Below are positions 43,382-52,691 of a stretch of DNA of 64,000 nucleotides, piece after piece. Numbering within the stretch: position 1 is the first letter of the stretch; each line of letters opens with the position of its first letter. The translations under genes were made by a program, and so were the position numbers. Source of the stretch: AWTP1-13 sp963820375. GTDB lineage: Bacteria > Pseudomonadota > Alphaproteobacteria > Rhizobiales > Hyphomicrobiaceae. The notes under the pieces are model-generated. The model worked only from the letters and a program-made list of their open reading frames with translations. It did not search any database and was not told where the DNA came from. The stretch spans positions 124,001 to 188,000 of the forward strand of contig CAWFZX010000029.1 of NCBI GenBank assembly GCA_963820375.1. Direction: 5' to 3'.

Positions 43382-45541
43382 ATGGCGCATAAACCCACCT
43401 CGCAACGTTCCAAGGTGGCTGTTCGGACGGCCACGCGGCGCGCCAAGCCCGGCTTTGCCACGGCAGCATCGAAGCGCAAGGCGGCTGTGCGCTCCGCCCC
43501 TGCCGCCAATCCCCTGCTGCAGCCCTGGCGCACGCCCTTCGAGACGCCACCCTTCGATCGCATCCGCAGCGAGCACTTCCTGCCGGCGTTCGAACAGGCT
43601 CTGGCCGATAACCTGAAGGAGATTGCGACGATCGCCAAGCAGCGCACCGCTCCGACATTTCGCAACACGGTCGATGCACTGGAGCGCTCCGGCCGCCTGC
43701 TGGATCGGGTCGGGTCGGTGTTCTTCAATTTGTCGGGTACGGACACCTCGCCCGAGATCCAGGAGATCGAACGCAAGATGGCGCCGCGGCTTGCCATGCA
43801 CAGCATGCGCATCTACCAGGATGCCAGGCTGTTCAAGCGAGTTGCTCGTCTGATGGACAGGCGAGCTCGCTTGGATCTGAGCGAGGAGCAGCTGCGGGTG
43901 CTCGAGCGCTACCACCGTGCCTTCCTCAAATCGGGAGCACAGCTGAAAGTGGGCGCCAAAAAAAGGCTCGCCGCCATCGCCGAACGGCTCGCCAAACTTG
44001 CGACCAAATTCAACCAGAACGTGCTCGCCGACGAGCAGACCTTTTTGCTGGTGCTCGACGCCAGCGATCTTGCCGGCCTGCCGGATGCCTTGCGCGCCGC
44101 GGCAGCGCAGATGGCGAGCGCCCGCGGTTTGCCGGGCAAGTATGCGATCTCCCTGTCGCGTTCGAGCATAGAACCGTTTCTGCAGTTCTCGGCCCGGCGC
44201 GATTTGCGCGAGAAGGCGTTTCACGCCTGGATCAGCCGCGGCGCCAACGGTGGCAAAACCGACAATCGCCAGCTGGTGGCTGCAATCTTGTCGCTGCGCG
44301 CCGAGCGCGCGCGATTGCTGGGGTTCGCCAGCGCCGCTGACGCGACGCTCGAGTTCTCGATGGCAAAAACGCCCGAGGCGGTGCGCGGCTTGCTGATGGA
44401 AGTGTGGCGCCCGGCGCGCGCGCGCGCACTGGAGGAGCGCGATGCTTTGCAAACGACCATTACCGCTGCTGGCGACAACTTCAAGCTGGCGGCATGGGAT
44501 TGGCGCTACTACGCGGAAAAAGTGCGCAAAGCCAAGTTCGAGATCGACGCTGCCGAGATCAAACCCTATTTGCAGCTCGAGAACATGATCGCTGCAGCCT
44601 TCGATGTGGCTCGCCGGCTGTTCGGTATTACCGCCACTGAGCGCAAGGACGTGGCCCTGTATCATCCCGACGCCCGGGCGTTCGAGATCAAGAACGCCGC
44701 CGGTCGCCACCTCGGGTTGTTCGTCGGCGACTACTATGCGCGTCCTTCGAAGCGCTCGGGCGCCTGGATGTCGAGCTGGCGCGACCAGCAGCGGCTCGAT
44801 GCTGAGGTCCGCCCCCTGGTCGTCAACGTCATGAACTTTGCCAAAGGCGCGCCCGGTGAGCCTACTTTGCTCAGTTTCGACGATGCCCGCACGCTGTTCC
44901 ACGAATTCGGGCACGCGCTACACGGTTTGTTGTCCAATGTCACTTATCCCACACTCTCCGGAACCAGCGTGGAGCGCGATTTCGTGGAGCTGCCATCGCA
45001 ACTTTACGAGCACTGGCTGTTGCAGCCCGAGGTACTGCGCCGCTTTGCACGGCATTACCAGACCGGCAGGCCGCTTTCGCCATCGCTGGTGAAACGCCTG
45101 CAAGCGGCCCGCAATTTCAATCAGGGATTCCAGACCGTGGAGTACTTGGCCTCGGCAATCGTCGACCTCGATCTGCACGTCCTGAGGGATGCCAAGGGAC
45201 TGGACGTCGACAGGTTCGAGCAACAGACGCTCACCCGCATCGGCATGCCGGACGAGATCGTGATGCGCCATCGCATCCCGCACTTTCAACACATCATCGG
45301 TGGCTACGCCGCCGGCTACTACAGCTACTTGTGGTCCGAGGTGATGGATGCCGACGCCTTCGAGGCATTCGAGGAGACCGGTGACGTGTTCGACGGCAAA
45401 ACAGCCCGCCGGCTGTACGAGACCATCTACTCTGCCGGCGGCCGGCGTGATCCGGCAGAGGCCTACAAGGCCTTCCGCGGCCGGCCGCCAACCACCAAGG
45501 CCTTGCGCGAGAAGCGTGGCCTGGCTGCCAGTGGGGCGTGA
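43382..45541 (+). CDS. M3 family peptidyl-dipeptidase (Dcp/oligopeptidase A-like)
   Basis: This 719-residue zinc peptidase carries the M3 motif FHEFGHALHGLLS (His507, Glu508, His511), with the third ligand region around SGTSVERDFVELPSQLYEHW. The N-terminal 40 residues are basic and unusual (HKPTSQRSKVAVRTATRRAKPG), then homology starts at NPLLQPWRTPFETPPFDRI. There is no signal peptide, so cytosolic peptide turnover is likely. Together with the M16C, Lon and LonB genes it adds to the many proteolytic genes in this window. It appears to be monocistronic. Confidence 0.92.
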   Translation: MAHKPTSQRSKVAVRTATRRAKPGFATAASKRKAAVRSAPAANPLLQPWRTPFETPPFDRIRSEHFLPAFEQALADNLKEIATIAKQRTAPTFRNTVDALERSGRLLDRVGSVFFNLSGTDTSPEIQEIERKMAPRLAMHSMRIYQDARLFKRVARLMDRRARLDLSEEQLRVLERYHRAFLKSGAQLKVGAKKRLAAIAERLAKLATKFNQNVLADEQTFLLVLDASDLAGLPDALRAAAAQMASARGLPGKYAISLSRSSIEPFLQFSARRDLREKAFHAWISRGANGGKTDNRQLVAAILSLRAERARLLGFASAADATLEFSMAKTPEAVRGLLMEVWRPARARALEERDALQTTITAAGDNFKLAAWDWRYYAEKVRKAKFEIDAAEIKPYLQLENMIAAAFDVARRLFGITATERKDVALYHPDARAFEIKNAAGRHLGLFVGDYYARPSKRSGAWMSSWRDQQRLDAEVRPLVVNVMNFAKGAPGEPTLLSFDDARTLFHEFGHALHGLLSNVTYPTLSGTSVERDFVELPSQLYEHWLLQPEVLRRFARHYQTGRPLSPSLVKRLQAARNFNQGFQTVEYLASAIVDLDLHVLRDAKGLDVDRFEQQTLTRIGMPDEIVMRHRIPHFQHIIGGYAAGYYSYLWSEVMDADAFEAFEETGDVFDGKTARRLYETIYSAGGRRDPAEAYKAFRGRPPTTKALREKRGLAASGA

Positions 45542-45805
45542 GACATCAACGCGCCACAGAGATCGATCGGCGTGGAAGTATTTGGCTGCCATCACCGACC
45601 CTCCCCATTGGGGCATTCATGTCCCTTGGCATTGGCAAAGAGACAATGCCAGCGGCGACACCCGAGAATTGTTCTGCTATGTGGTGATCCACACGGGGTG
45701 TTGCTGATTTCGAGCGTGCTGCTGGCCTGATCCGCCCTTCCGAAGGGGCAGGCCACACCCCACCATCCAAGTCGGCCGCACCCAAAGTACCCATCACGGC
45801 AAGCC

Positions 45806-46816
45806 ATGACGACCACGAAGCTGCCCAGCGACGACCTGGAAGCGCTGATCGGACGGGCGCTGCTCGCCTCACGTACGGCGCCGGACAATGCACGCGCGGT
45901 GGCTCGCGCCCTGACGCAGGCGGAAATCGACGGCCAGAAGGGCCACGGCCTCAGCCGCGTGCCGAGCTATGCCGCGCAGGCCCGGGCGGGCAAAGTCGAT
46001 GGCTTGGCCACGCCCGCCGCAGCGCCGGTGCGGCCCGGCACGCTGATGATCGACGTCAAGCATGGCTTCGTCTTTCCAGCCGTCGATCTTGCCCTTCGAT
46101 TGCTGTCTCCACTGGCGCTGCAGATGGGTATCGCTGCGGCCGGTTTCGTGCGCTCGCACCACTTCGGCGTGGTCGGCAGCCACGTCGAACGCCTGGCCGA
46201 AACCGGCTTGGTCGCGCTGGCATTTGCCAATACGCCAAAGGCCATCGCCCCTTGGGGTGGGCGGCGCCAGCTCTACGGCACCAATCCCATCGCTTTTGCG
46301 GCGCCCCGGCAGGGCCATCCCCCGCTTGTGATCGATCTGGCCTTGAGCCAGGTTGCGCGCGGAAAGATCCTGACCGCGGCCCAGAGGGGTGAGCCGGTAC
46401 CAGAGACCTGGGCAACCGACGAGGAGGGCAGACCAACCCGCGATGCCAGCGTCGCCTTGCGCGGGTCGCTGCAGCCGATCGGTGCAGCCAAGGGCGCAGC
46501 GCTTGCGCTGATGGTCGAGATCCTGGCGGCGGGGTTGACCGGGGCGACGCTTTCGGCCGCTGCCAGCTCGTTCTTCGAGACGGATGGACCGCCGCCCGCC
46601 GTTGGCCAGCTCATCATCGCCATCGATCCAGGCGCGCTCGGGGGCGTGGAGGCTTTGGCGGAGCGGGTCACGGCCCTGGTGGATGCCATCGAGGCTGACG
46701 GCGAGGCCCGGCTGCCGGGCTCTCGGCGGATTGCCCTGCGTCAGCAGGCAGCCCGGGACGGCATCTCGGTCGACTCCCAGCTGCTGGCGCAGGTCAGCGC
46801 GATCGCGGACGGCTGA
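45806..46816 (+). CDS. Ldh family (malate/L-lactate/ureidoglycolate-type) dehydrogenase
   Basis: This 336-residue protein belongs to the NAD(P)-dependent type 2 malate/lactate dehydrogenase family. AEIDGQKGHGLSRVPSYAAQARAGKVDG, SHHFGVVGSHVERLAETGLVALAFANTPKAIAPWGGR and YGTNPIAFAAP are the characteristic blocks. The family reduces 2-oxoacids or imines (for example sulfolactate, ureidoglycolate, Delta1-piperideine-2-carboxylate), so the exact substrate is open. The ribosome site is weak. It is preceded by 264 bases without a gene and is convergent with the PL14-like gene. Confidence 0.88.
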   Translation: MTTTKLPSDDLEALIGRALLASRTAPDNARAVARALTQAEIDGQKGHGLSRVPSYAAQARAGKVDGLATPAAAPVRPGTLMIDVKHGFVFPAVDLALRLLSPLALQMGIAAAGFVRSHHFGVVGSHVERLAETGLVALAFANTPKAIAPWGGRRQLYGTNPIAFAAPRQGHPPLVIDLALSQVARGKILTAAQRGEPVPETWATDEEGRPTRDASVALRGSLQPIGAAKGAALALMVEILAAGLTGATLSAAASSFFETDGPPPAVGQLIIAIDPGALGGVEALAERVTALVDAIEADGEARLPGSRRIALRQQAARDGISVDSQLLAQVSAIADG

Positions 46817-46969
46817 GCGCACGCCGGCGAGACCCTGGGCGTGGGATTGCCACGCACGGCGCGGCATGGCCGGGGCTTGAGGCGGATTGGCGAGCGGCAA
46901 CGCTCCGCTCCTAACGTTGCCCCGCCAAGAGGTCGGCCGCTGCTCCGGTTGCGCGGCCGGGAAGGCGGA

Positions 46970-47815
46970 CTAGGGCCAGCGCAGGGCAAAGGGCGACAGC
47001 CGCACAATTGCATCCTTGGGCACGCTGGCGGTGGCATCGTCGCCACCGTAAAAGACGTCGGCCGACACACCGGTCAAAGCAACCGACGCACCGCTGCGAA
47101 ACAAAAGATCGCTGCGCTCGCCGGCCAAATCGCCATCAACCCAGACGCGGAGCTTGCCGTTCGCCTGCTTGGGCGTGTTCAGCACCACTTCCTGCTCGAT
47201 TCTGAACCAGCGGCCGCGCGGCAGGGCGAAGCCCTCCAGGCCGACGGTCGGTTGGCGAGCTTCACCGCCGCTCACCGTGCGCAAGGTTGCCGCGCCCGTC
47301 CCGCCGGGGCGCCAAACGATGCGCGCAGCGAAGCTTTCCGCGCCGGCGGCGTCCGCGCCAATGAGGCCGGGCAGCCGACCGCCCCGAGAAAAATCGAAAT
47401 CGGCGGGCAACCACACGTCATAGGTAACGCAGGCGGCCGACTTATTTCTGATGGAGCGTGGCTCCCAGGGGAAGCTCATGCCACCCTTCGGGTCTGCCGC
47501 CGACAACGGGGATGCCGCCCCTTTCGACAGCTTCACGCTCATGCTGACGGGGACGGGACCGCTCGCCTCAGACGTAATCGACAAGTTGTCAATAACGCCG
47601 GAATCTTTGCCGCCAAGGCTCGATTGCAAGTCGGCTGCAGTCAGCAGCACCCCAGCACGGGCGAGTGCAAACGTCATCGTCTGCTCGTAGCGCTGGCTGC
47701 AGGCAATGCTGCTCGGCGTCACCAGCAGCGGCCGGATCAGTGCCAACAGCACGCTGACGCCGATGACCACCCCGGCCGCATTGAAGAGCAGCATTTTGGC
47801 ACTTGGTATCTGCAT
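46970..47815 (-). CDS. Membrane-anchored PL14-like (alginate-lyase-fold) protein
   Basis: This 281-residue protein has an N-terminal signal anchor (about residues 8-30, MLLFNAAGVVIGVSVLLALIRPLLV). A beta-rich domain then resembles polysaccharide lyase family 14: TYDVWLPADFDFSRGGRLPGLIG, ARIVWRPGG, LPRGRWFRIEQEVVLNTP, NGKLRVWVDGDLAGERSDLLFR and a C-terminal ADVFYGGDD. No adjacent polysaccharide genes are seen. The start at 47815 has a G-rich ribosome site; an ATG at 47851 is possible. Enzymatic activity on alginate or glucuronan is an inference from fold only; sugar binding without cleavage is also possible. Confidence 0.6.
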   Translation of the reverse strand: MQIPSAKMLLFNAAGVVIGVSVLLALIRPLLVTPSSIACSQRYEQTMTFALARAGVLLTAADLQSSLGGKDSGVIDNLSITSEASGPVPVSMSVKLSKGAASPLSAADPKGGMSFPWEPRSIRNKSAACVTYDVWLPADFDFSRGGRLPGLIGADAAGAESFAARIVWRPGGTGAATLRTVSGGEARQPTVGLEGFALPRGRWFRIEQEVVLNTPKQANGKLRVWVDGDLAGERSDLLFRSGASVALTGVSADVFYGGDDATASVPKDAIVRLSPFALRWP

Positions 47816-47929
47816 GCCCGCCCCCGAGCTGATCAAACTCAGCCATGGCATGCCGAGCGACGGCAGCCTGGCATGGGCGTCTAAAGGAAGGTTTAAAGTG
47901 GCGTTAACGCGGCCCGCGGCCGAACCCGA

Positions 47930-49342
47930 TCAGAAGGGGATGATCTTGCCCGGATTGAGGATGTCCAGTGGGTCGAGCGCGGCCTTAATGGAGCGCATCA
48001 CGGCCAGGCCGTCGCCGAGTTCGGCCTTGAGGTACTTGGCCTTGCCTTGACCCACACCGTGCTCACCCGTGCAGGTCCCTTCCATGGCGATGGCGCGCTC
48101 GACCAGACGTTCAAGGAAGCCTTCCACGGCGGCGAGCTCGACGGGGTCGTTGCGATTGAAGACCGGCGTCGTGTGAAAGTTGCCGTCGCCGACATGGCCG
48201 ACAATTGGTGCGATCAAGCCCGATGCTTCGATGTCCTTCTGCGTTGCAACGACGCATTCGGCAAGCCGCGAGATCGGCACGCACACGTCCGTTGCGAGGG
48301 CATCGCGGCCGGGGAAGACGGTCTTGATGGCCCAATAAACATCGTGCCGCGCCTTCCAGAGCTTGCGCCGATCCTCCTCCTTTTCCGCCCAATCGAAGCG
48401 AATTGCGCCCTCGCTCTCGGCGATCTGCTTGAAGGTCTCCACCTGATCGTGGGCGCCAACCTCGGTACCGTGAAACTCAAGAAAGAGTGTCGGCTTCTCC
48501 TCCAGGCCGAGCTTGGCATAGGTGTTGACGGCGCGGATCTGCGGTGGATCGAGCAACTCCATGCGCGCAACACCCAGGCCGAGCTGGATGGACTGGATCA
48601 CCGCATTGCAAGCCCCTTCCAGCGTTTCGAAGGGACAGACGGCCGCTAAGATGCGTTCGGGAATGCCGTAGAGCCGCACGGTCAGTTCGGTAATGATCCC
48701 GAGCGTGCCTTCCGAACCAACCAGAAGCCGTGTCAGATCATAACCCGCCGCTGACTTACGCGCCCGCTGTGCGGTTTTGACGATCGAGCCGTCCGCCATC
48801 ACGGCCGTGATGTTGAGGACGTTCTCGCGCATGGTGCCATAACGCACGGCGGTCGTGCCCGAAGCGCGCGTGGACGCCATACCTCCGATAGTCGCCTCCT
48901 CGGCACCGGGATCGACCGGGAAGAACAGGCCCAGATCGCGCAAATAGTCGTTGAGCTGCTTGCGCGAAACGCCGGCTTCCACCACGCAATCAAGATCACG
49001 CTCGTTGACCGACAGGATGCGGTTCATGCGGCCGAAGTCGAGCGATAGGCCGCCTCGCGGGGCGTTTATGTGTCCCTCCAGCGAGGTTCCTGCGCCGAAG
49101 GGAATGATCGGGGTGCCGTGCGTGGCGGCGATGCGCACGATCTCGCGCACTTCATCGGTCGTCTCCGCCCAGATCACCGCGTCAGGCGGCTGGTTGGGAA
49201 TCCAGGTGAGGGTGTTGGCATGCTGGCGCCGGATCGCCTCGCCGGTCTGCACGCGATCCCCAAAGCGCTGCCGCAGCACGGCAATGGCCGTGCTGATGCG
49301 GTCCCGATTGTCCGATTTCGCCATCGGGCCTGCCATCGCCAT
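47930..49342 (-). CDS. FAD-linked 2-hydroxyacid dehydrogenase (GlcD / D-lactate dehydrogenase-like)
   Basis: This 470-residue FAD-binding PCMH-type oxidase carries PIIPFGAGTSLEGHINAPRGGLSLDFGRMN (FAD binding), DPGAEEATIGGMASTRASGTTAVRYGTMRENVL and a C-terminal HVGDGNFHTTPVF and TCTGEHGVGQGKAKYL with the histidines typical of D-lactate dehydrogenase/GlcD. It oxidises a 2-hydroxyacid such as D-lactate or glycolate at the membrane or cytosol. The start at 49342 has GGGAGA about seven bases upstream. No glcE or glcF is adjacent, so a single-subunit D-lactate dehydrogenase type is more likely. Confidence 0.88.
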   Translation of the reverse strand: MAMAGPMAKSDNRDRISTAIAVLRQRFGDRVQTGEAIRRQHANTLTWIPNQPPDAVIWAETTDEVREIVRIAATHGTPIIPFGAGTSLEGHINAPRGGLSLDFGRMNRILSVNERDLDCVVEAGVSRKQLNDYLRDLGLFFPVDPGAEEATIGGMASTRASGTTAVRYGTMRENVLNITAVMADGSIVKTAQRARKSAAGYDLTRLLVGSEGTLGIITELTVRLYGIPERILAAVCPFETLEGACNAVIQSIQLGLGVARMELLDPPQIRAVNTYAKLGLEEKPTLFLEFHGTEVGAHDQVETFKQIAESEGAIRFDWAEKEEDRRKLWKARHDVYWAIKTVFPGRDALATDVCVPISRLAECVVATQKDIEASGLIAPIVGHVGDGNFHTTPVFNRNDPVELAAVEGFLERLVERAIAMEGTCTGEHGVGQGKAKYLKAELGDGLAVMRSIKAALDPLDILNPGKIIPF

Positions 49343-49551
49343 GGGTCTTCTCCCTACCATTTTCCGCGCCCGATAGGCCCGACCGGCGCGCCTCCCGGCG
49401 AGGGAACGCAAGCACCTGTAGGAACGATGTTCACATAGTCGTGTAGCAATGTGAAGGCACCGCTCGTTGTCTCCTTGCGTATCTAGTTGCGATCTCTGGT
49501 CGAGCAAACGGCCGGCGGGCAAAAAACAAGCGGCCGAAGGAGACTACAACA

Positions 49552-49779
49552 ATGTTCAGCAAGATCTTGAGTTTTGGCCGCTCTCTGTCGGTGGGAAACG
49601 AGAACGGCGCTGGTGCGTGTGCGAGCCAAAGCGGCACGGTATCGGTAGAAAACGTGCGCGCGCTGGCGACCGGTGCAGCCTTAGCCGTGGCGCTCGACAC
49701 CTCCCCGGCAGTGCTGGTCAGCATGTATGACTACGCGCACCGGGTTGGCGACCATCAACGCCGACGCATCGCCTGTTAA
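49552..49779 (+). CDS. Small protein of unknown function
   Basis: This encodes 75 residues: MFSKILSFGRSLSV, a polar middle, then a helical stretch (VRALATGAALAVALDTSPAVLVSMYDYAHRV) and a basic end. The strongest evidence is AAGGAG nine bases before the ATG, one of the best ribosome sites in the window. I recognise no family. The gene is convergent with the HtpX-like gene, sharing four bases at the ends. It could be a stress or membrane-associated small protein. Confidence 0.5.
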   Translation: MFSKILSFGRSLSVGNENGAGACASQSGTVSVENVRALATGAALAVALDTSPAVLVSMYDYAHRVGDHQRRRIAC

Positions 49780-50852
49780 CCCTGCGGGCTGGCAGGTGTG
49801 GCGATTTCCGCTCCAGCATAGCGCTGCAAGGCCTCAATGCGGGCCTCCACCGAGGGGTGCGTGGAAAAGAAGCCACTGATCCGCTCGGACACGGGGTTGT
49901 CGATAAAGAACGCCTCCATGCGTGACGGCACGTCAAAACTGGCGTTGCGGTGGATCTTGCGCAGGGCACGAACCAGAGCGTCGGGGTTCTTGGTCAGCTC
50001 CGCCGAGCCGGCGTCGGCCAGAAACTCGCGCGTGCGGGAGAGTGCCAGGCGGATCAGCACCGACACGCCCCACGTGATCAGGATGATGCCCACGGCGATG
50101 ACACTGGCAAGGATGGCCGCTCCGGGCCCCGCCGCACTGCGTCCGTCGGAACGGCCGCCATCGTCGCCGTCATCCCAGCTGCCGTCCGGGACCGGCATCG
50201 GCCCGGCTGCGTCCCTCGGTCGCCGCCCGCGTGGAACGGGACTCCAGCCGTAGGGAAAATCCCAGCTGCGGATCACGAGATCGCCGAAAAAAGCAAAAAT
50301 GCCGGCAAAGATCACGGCAATCACCATCAGCTGCGTATCGCGGTTGCGGATGTGGGTGAGTTCATGCGCCAGCACGGCTTCGAGCTCATCGTCGGCGAGG
50401 CTATCGACCAGTCCGCGCGTCACGGCCACGACATAGTGGCCCTCACGCAGTCCCGACGCATAGGCGTTGAGCGCCGGGGTCGGCATGATCGCTAGCGTCG
50501 GCATCGACAACCCGCGCGAAAGACACAGGTTCTCCAGCGTATTGTAAAGCTTGGGTGCCTCGGCTCGCGTCACGCCGCGGGCGCCGGTCGCCAGACCGAT
50601 CAGCCATTGATGCGAGAAGTAAGCGATCACGAACCAGACCGCGGCCGCCAACATGGCGATCGGCCAGGACCGGGCAAATTGAGCGATGGCTGCGGCCAGG
50701 ATCTCTTGCAAGCTGCCGCCGAGGAAGGCACTGCCCAGCAGCAGCAGCGAGAACAAGAGGGCCTGCAGCAGCAGCACGAAGGCGGCGAGCAGCAGCAGGG
50801 ATCGGATCCGGTTGGCCTGGATGTGTCCGTACAGTCCGTAGGCTTGGAGCAT
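49776..50852 (-). CDS. HtpX-like M48 zinc metalloprotease
   Basis: This 358-residue membrane protease has two N-terminal helices (about 18-42 and 64-80), then LAHELTHIRNRD (His163, Glu164, His167). After two more helices comes REFLADAGSAELTKNPDALVRAL, supplying the third ligand. A low-complexity Gly/Asp/Arg stretch (about 230-255) separates the second helix pair. Such enzymes take part in quality control of membrane proteins. The ATG at 50852 fits the family N-terminus (MLQAYGLYGHIQANRIRS); the ribosome site is weak. The lemA gene lies upstream on the same strand, and the lemA-htpX pairing is common. Confidence 0.87.
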   Translation of the reverse strand: MLQAYGLYGHIQANRIRSLLLLAAFVLLLQALLFSLLLLGSAFLGGSLQEILAAAIAQFARSWPIAMLAAAVWFVIAYFSHQWLIGLATGARGVTRAEAPKLYNTLENLCLSRGLSMPTLAIMPTPALNAYASGLREGHYVVAVTRGLVDSLADDELEAVLAHELTHIRNRDTQLMVIAVIFAGIFAFFGDLVIRSWDFPYGWSPVPRGRRPRDAAGPMPVPDGSWDDGDDGGRSDGRSAAGPGAAILASVIAVGIILITWGVSVLIRLALSRTREFLADAGSAELTKNPDALVRALRKIHRNASFDVPSRMEAFFIDNPVSERISGFFSTHPSVEARIEALQRYAGAEIATPASPQG

Positions 50853-50947
50853 CTGCTGGTCATCCCGGGCCTTGCGTGCGCTGCTTGCAGGAGCCCGCCG
50901 GCGGCTGCACCCCGGCGGCCAGCGCCGGGATGTCAAGGACGATACGT

Positions 50948-51514
50948 TCAGAACTTTACCTGCGGGGCGGCTTCCACCACCTTGCGCCCGGCCTCATCGA
51001 GATTGAAGAACTCCTGTGCACTGAACCCCATAGATTGGGCGAAGAGTACGGCTGGGAAGCTCTCGCGCGTGGCGTTATACTCGGCCACCGTGTTGTTGTA
51101 GAAGCGACGGGCGGCGGCAATCTTGTTTTCGAGGTCGGCGAGCTCGCTCTGCAGCTGCTGGAAGTTCTGGTTGGCCTTGAGATCGGGATAAGCCTCGGCT
51201 AGGGCGAAGAGCTGGCGCAATGCCGCCTGCAGCTGACCTTCGGCCATAGCCTGCTCGACCGGACCCTGGGCCGTTATTGCCGCCTGGCGTGCCCGAATGA
51301 CGGCCTGCAATGTGCCCTGTTCGTGCGCTGCATAGCCTTTGACGGTCTCCACCAGGTTTGGCACGAGGTCATGGCGCTGCTTGAGTTGCACATCGATATC
51401 GGAGAACGCCTGACGGCAACGCTGTCGCAGCGAGACCAAGCGGTTGTAGGTTGCTACCAACCCCAGGCCGAGCAGGACGATGAGCCCCAGAATAATCCAG
51501 CCGGTGGTCCCCAT
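50948..51514 (-). CDS. lemA: LemA family protein
   Basis: This 188-residue protein has one N-terminal membrane helix (GWIILGLIVLLGLGLVATY) and then the LemA coiled-coil body (YNRLVSLRQRCRQAFSDIDVQLKQRHDLVPNLVETVKGYAAHEQGTL, KIAAARRFYNNTVAEYNA and PAVLFAQSMGFSAQEFF). The function is poorly known; it is usually encoded with an HtpX-like protease, as here. The gene is divergent from xerC with about 113 bases between starts. Confidence 0.92.
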   Translation of the reverse strand: MGTTGWIILGLIVLLGLGLVATYNRLVSLRQRCRQAFSDIDVQLKQRHDLVPNLVETVKGYAAHEQGTLQAVIRARQAAITAQGPVEQAMAEGQLQAALRQLFALAEAYPDLKANQNFQQLQSELADLENKIAAARRFYNNTVAEYNATRESFPAVLFAQSMGFSAQEFFNLDEAGRKVVEAAPQVKF

Positions 51515-51627
51515 GGCAAAGCTCCGTCCTTTCCGACACCGCGCTCAGCAGTCATCGCCATCACTTAACAATGCCTTAACCGTTGCCGATCGATGCTCCA
51601 ATCGGTTCGAACCCGGATTTGAACGGC

Positions 51628-52590
51628 ATGCAAGCTGCGCGCGAACTGGCGCTTGAAAACAACGGCGCGCTGTCGCTGGCAGAGGACCTGCGTGCGAGCC
51701 TTGGCGCCTGGTTTGCACATTTGCAGGGCGAACGAGATAGTTCCCCGCACACCTTGGCCGCCTACGAACGCGACCTGCGGCAATTCCTTTTGTGGTTGCG
51801 GGCGGACCTTGGTCGGGCGCCGTGCACCGCCGACTTGGCGTGCCTCGATGCCAAGCGCCTGCGGGCCTTCATGGCCGCGCGCCGTCGGGCAGGTTTGTCG
51901 AGCCGGTCACTGGCACGGACGATGTCGGCTTTGCGTGCCTTTTTCCGCTGGCTCGAGGCCGAGGAGGTCACCCACAATCGCGCCATCCTACAGATCGCGC
52001 TCCCCAAAGTGCCGCACGGTATTCCAAGGCCGCTCACCATCGCCAAGGCGGCCGAGGTCGTCAAGGCCGAGGCGGCCACCGGACTCGATTGGGTTGCCGC
52101 GCGCGATACGGCCGTTTTGCTGCTGCTCTACTGCTGCGGCTTGCGTATCTCCGAAGCGCTCGCCTTGCCGGCTAGCGACGCGCCCCTGCCCGGCCGCGAC
52201 CTGTTGCGCATCACCGGTAAGGGTGGCAAGGAGCGAATGGTGCCGGTGTTGCCAATCGCGCAGCAGGCCGTTCGGCAATACCTCGAGCTCTGTCCGTACC
52301 CGCTTGAGGATGACAGGCCGCTGTTCGTTGGCGCCAAGGGCGGGCCGCTCAGGGCGCGCGTCCTGCAACTGAAGATGCAGAATTTGCGCAGCGGCTTGGG
52401 CCTTCCCGAAACGGCAACACCGCACGCCTTGCGGCATTCCTTCGCAACCCATCTGTTGTCGGCCGGCGCCGATCTGCGGCAAATTCAGGAGCTGCTCGGC
52501 CACGCCAGTCTGTCGACGACGCAGGTCTATACCGAGGTCGATCGCGACCGCCTGCTCGCCGTCTACACGAAGGCGCATCCGCGCGCTTGA
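51628..52590 (+). CDS. xerC: Tyrosine recombinase XerC
   Basis: This 320-residue site-specific recombinase resolves chromosome dimers at dif together with XerD. The N-terminal SAM-like core-binding domain spans SPHTLAAYERDLRQFLLWL. The catalytic domain has Arg in CCGLRISEAL, Lys in GKGGKER, HALRHSFATHLL, LLGHASLSTTQ and the tyrosine in VYTEV. No integrase-like neighbours or attachment sites are seen, so this is the housekeeping copy. ATG 51628 is preferred over a TTG at 51583. Confidence 0.88.
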   Translation: MQAARELALENNGALSLAEDLRASLGAWFAHLQGERDSSPHTLAAYERDLRQFLLWLRADLGRAPCTADLACLDAKRLRAFMAARRRAGLSSRSLARTMSALRAFFRWLEAEEVTHNRAILQIALPKVPHGIPRPLTIAKAAEVVKAEAATGLDWVAARDTAVLLLLYCCGLRISEALALPASDAPLPGRDLLRITGKGGKERMVPVLPIAQQAVRQYLELCPYPLEDDRPLFVGAKGGPLRARVLQLKMQNLRSGLGLPETATPHALRHSFATHLLSAGADLRQIQELLGHASLSTTQVYTEVDRDRLLAVYTKAHPRA

Positions 52591-52691
52591 CGGCGCACCG
52601 GGACAGGCATTGCGCCACCAGACCGGCTCGAGCGGTCCCGGCGGATCGGCTAGAATGACGAGCACTGGACCTTCTGGTTGCGGGAGTTAAC

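Noticed and set aside
51628..52590. XerC-like gene as an integrase of a mobile element
   Set aside because: Motifs fit the housekeeping XerC; there is no tRNA, attachment repeat or phage gene nearby.
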